From Adiantum capillus-veneris (Eukaryota; Streptophyta; Polypodiopsida; Polypodiales; Pteridaceae): a stretch of 64,000 bases of DNA. The stretch covers positions 87,775,680-87,839,679 of the forward strand of contig CM043962.1 of the NCBI GenBank assembly GCA_014529385.2. The letters run 5' to 3'. How positions within the stretch are numbered: the stretch's first letter is position 1; each line of letters starts with the position of its first letter. The translations under genes were made by a program, and so were the position numbers. Shown one piece after another: positions 61,910 to 64,000 of this stretch. The notes beneath the pieces were generated by a model, which had not been told where the DNA came from, did no database searches, and saw only the letters and a program-made list of their open reading frames with translations.

Positions 61910-63497
61910 TGAAGATGGTCGCGTACTCTTTTGTGGATTTGAGTGTTAGATTTTGTCATCGAGGGAAGCAGTGCATTGGTGGATAATGGAAGGTGGGAAA
62001 TTACTTGTATGTTTATTTCTGGTGTGAGGGGCAGCTTATTGGAATGGTAGCATGCTGTCCACATGCCAAATGCATGCTCTGCCTGCATTCTTGTAACCCG
62101 TTCTTACTGAAGAATGGAATGCATGGCTCAGGCTGTGGTGCTTTACACGTCTTTGGTAAGGGAGTCTTGTACATACAGTTTTTGGAGCCTAGAAGATGCT
62201 TTACTATACTTGAGATTGCCACAAGATCTGACAAGGTGGATGATTATTTTGTTTCGTCTTGTACACATTAAGGGGTATATGTGGGGTTGACAGATTCCTC
62301 GTTTCCATTAGCGATGTGTCACAGTTGAAGGGCCACATACATATTGTGCAGGATGGCCACCGTGATACAATGTGTGCTCTGTGTGGGAGGGCCTGTACTT
62401 ATGTTGTGGTCCTCATATTGGCTTGAATTAGTGGATGAGCCCTTTGACAGGGGTTGTGTGATTATGTGTTCACTTGCCCATTTCTTCTATGTATCATGAC
62501 TATCATGTTTGCTATGGTGTATGTAAATTTGTATTGGAGACACCTGTTGTCATATTTTCTTTTTCAATTAAAAAAAAATGTGAATTCTGGTAATTTCCCA
62601 TTCTCTGAGCGAGTATGAAAATGATCCTTTTTTTTTTGTTCAACTTCGCGATTTAGCCTTTGAGGATGGTTTACAGGTGAAATCTCGTGATTTTTGTTAT
62701 TTCAGGAATACTATTTGTGAATAGAAAGGGTGTACCTGTAAAGATGGGATATGCCCTTCTGCCTGTGAAAAATACAATGATGGAGTTTGTAAGAGTGCAT
62801 AAGATGTATTTATCGTGGTCTTTTAGACTGAGGGACCAGTGCTGCCTTTTGATGGAGAATTGATGGGTATGTCCGGCATAATCAGTGACAAGAGACGCCT
62901 TGTTTTTTTTGCTGTTTCATGAAGGAAGTCCTTCAAGGAATGAATTATTAATTTGAGCAGCCTTTAAACAGTGTAAGCTGATAGGGTGAGTATGAGTGGT
63001 GTGACCACAGCCTTCGATCAGTAACTTGATTTAGCATGGTCACTTGGAAGTATGACTATTGTCTATAATTTTACATAAATGGCTAGTCTCTCCATAAGTT
63101 TATCATCGTGGTTGACAGTACTTAGGTGATGGAATGCTAGCTTTTTTTCTATGACGCTTAAGTGCATCTCCATGGGAATGACACCATGGTTGGTGGTAAA
63201 GAAACATAAAATGATTTTTGTTGAATAGAAGCATAACTTTTGAAATAAGTGTTTGTGTTTTACTTTGAAAACACCCCAATGCTTCAAAAAGGCTTTAAGG
63301 TGGTTGACACTAAGATAGTCCTTTTGTGGTTGTTGATAAACATAGTAGTTTATAATTGCTGAGAATAAACATACACATGAGAAATTTCTTTTACTCATAT
63401 GAATTGGGAGGATAAATATATGGTTTATTCTTTGACATCTAAGTAAAGCATTCTCAACTATAAAGTAGTAACAATTGGTTTTTATTAACTACTCTTT
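61910..63497. other. DnaJ 3' region and intergenic sequence
   Basis: Likely 3' untranslated region to about 62590 (A-rich patch at 62569-62579). The rest has no recognised gene. Confidence 0.45.
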
Positions 63498-64000
63498 TTA
63501 GAACGTTTAATGGCGTAGTAAGTTGTGTGTAGCGGAAAATAACATAGACATAGTGAGAATTTCATTAGATTCTTAATGAGCATAGCAAGGGTGCTTGGAT
63601 GGAGAGAGCAAAAAAAAGCATAACACCTAGTTAGATAGGCATGAACAATACTTCAAAAGAGAGAAATTAAGCTATTGTGACAACAATTCAGGACCAGATT
63701 TACATGGAGCCGGTCTCCCCTCCCAAAGGCTTTGTATTATAGGTTTCCCTCATCAAGGGAGACATTTTACAGTACAATTCTTTGTGTTCCTTCAATAACT
63801 AGTTAGTGTAATGAAGATGGAAGCTTCAAGCACTAAGCAAACACTTGTAAAACACAACATCAATTCCCTCACGGTCTCAGACTCAAGACCTCACACCTTC
63901 AAAGATGGTGAGAGCTAGCGGGGTATGAGAGTAGAGTGAGAGGAAGGAGTAGTCGTCTTACAAGAAAGAAGTATATCTTCTCACATAATCACTCATAAAA
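63498..64000 (-). repeat. Edge of a gypsy-type LTR, cut by the window end
   Basis: GTTTAATGGCGTAGTAAGTTGTGTGTAGCGG and the later GGACCAGATTTACATGGAGCCGG text match the start of the outer gypsy LTR at 13791 and 1048 at about 80 percent by eye. It is the left edge of another element or solo LTR in minus orientation. Confidence 0.7.

Overview
The window is nuclear DNA from a land plant. The evidence is a plant-type NUP43 gene with GT-AG introns, a plant class B (type II) DnaJ gene, Ty1/copia and Ty3/gypsy elements primed by initiator tRNA-Met, LINE remnants and many (CT)n, (GT)n and (GA)n microsatellites. The very long, transposon-packed intron suggests a large, repeat-rich genome such as that of a fern or gymnosperm, but nothing read here fixes the lineage. 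Only two host genes look intact, both on the + strand: NUP43 (34076-56959, five coding exons, about 369 residues) and the DnaJ gene (59872-61909, three exons, 336 residues).

Region 1 (1-15.4 kb) is a nested pair of minus-strand Ty3/gypsy elements. The outer element (1048-15316) has lost gag and part of pol. Its left LTR was split by an inner element (2040-10117), which carries degraded gag-pro-RT-RNaseH-integrase, a tRNA primer site and a CTTAA target duplication. The outer element's other LTR still shows the empty target. Region 2 (15.4-20.8 kb) holds a kinase-like pseudogene (16561-17780), a LINE reverse-transcriptase remnant (about 18.8-19.45 kb) and microsatellites. Region 3 (20.8-32.5 kb) holds a 5'-truncated plus-strand gypsy element (20846-26074), a LINE fragment on the minus strand, and a solo LTR of the same gypsy family (26810-32496) flanked by CCCAT. 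That solo LTR contains two later insertions: a copia-type solo LTR (27509-28180) and an internally deleted copia element (28660-31984). Region 4 (32.5-34.1 kb) is microsatellite-rich and leads into the NUP43 promoter.

Region 5 (34.7-56.0 kb) is the 21.2-kb first intron of NUP43. It contains a hAT-like non-autonomous element with an 8-bp target duplication, a truncated relative of it, a LINE zinc-binding fragment, minus-strand gypsy gag and LTR fragments, two halves of a gypsy element lying in opposite orientations, a solo LTR with CCCTAA-like motifs and an internal 542-bp duplication, and an old copia fragment. The old copia fragment is interrupted by a young, full-length copia element (49062-54343) whose two 280-bp LTRs read as identical. 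Region 6 (56.9-64 kb) has NUP43 3' sequence, a minus-strand copia gag remnant, the DnaJ gene, and the edge of another gypsy-type LTR running off the window.

I found no evidence of a previously undescribed multi-gene system. The value of the window is in the resolved nesting order of insertions, in one very young copia insertion inside a housekeeping-gene intron, and in several non-autonomous repeats that may be unclassified.
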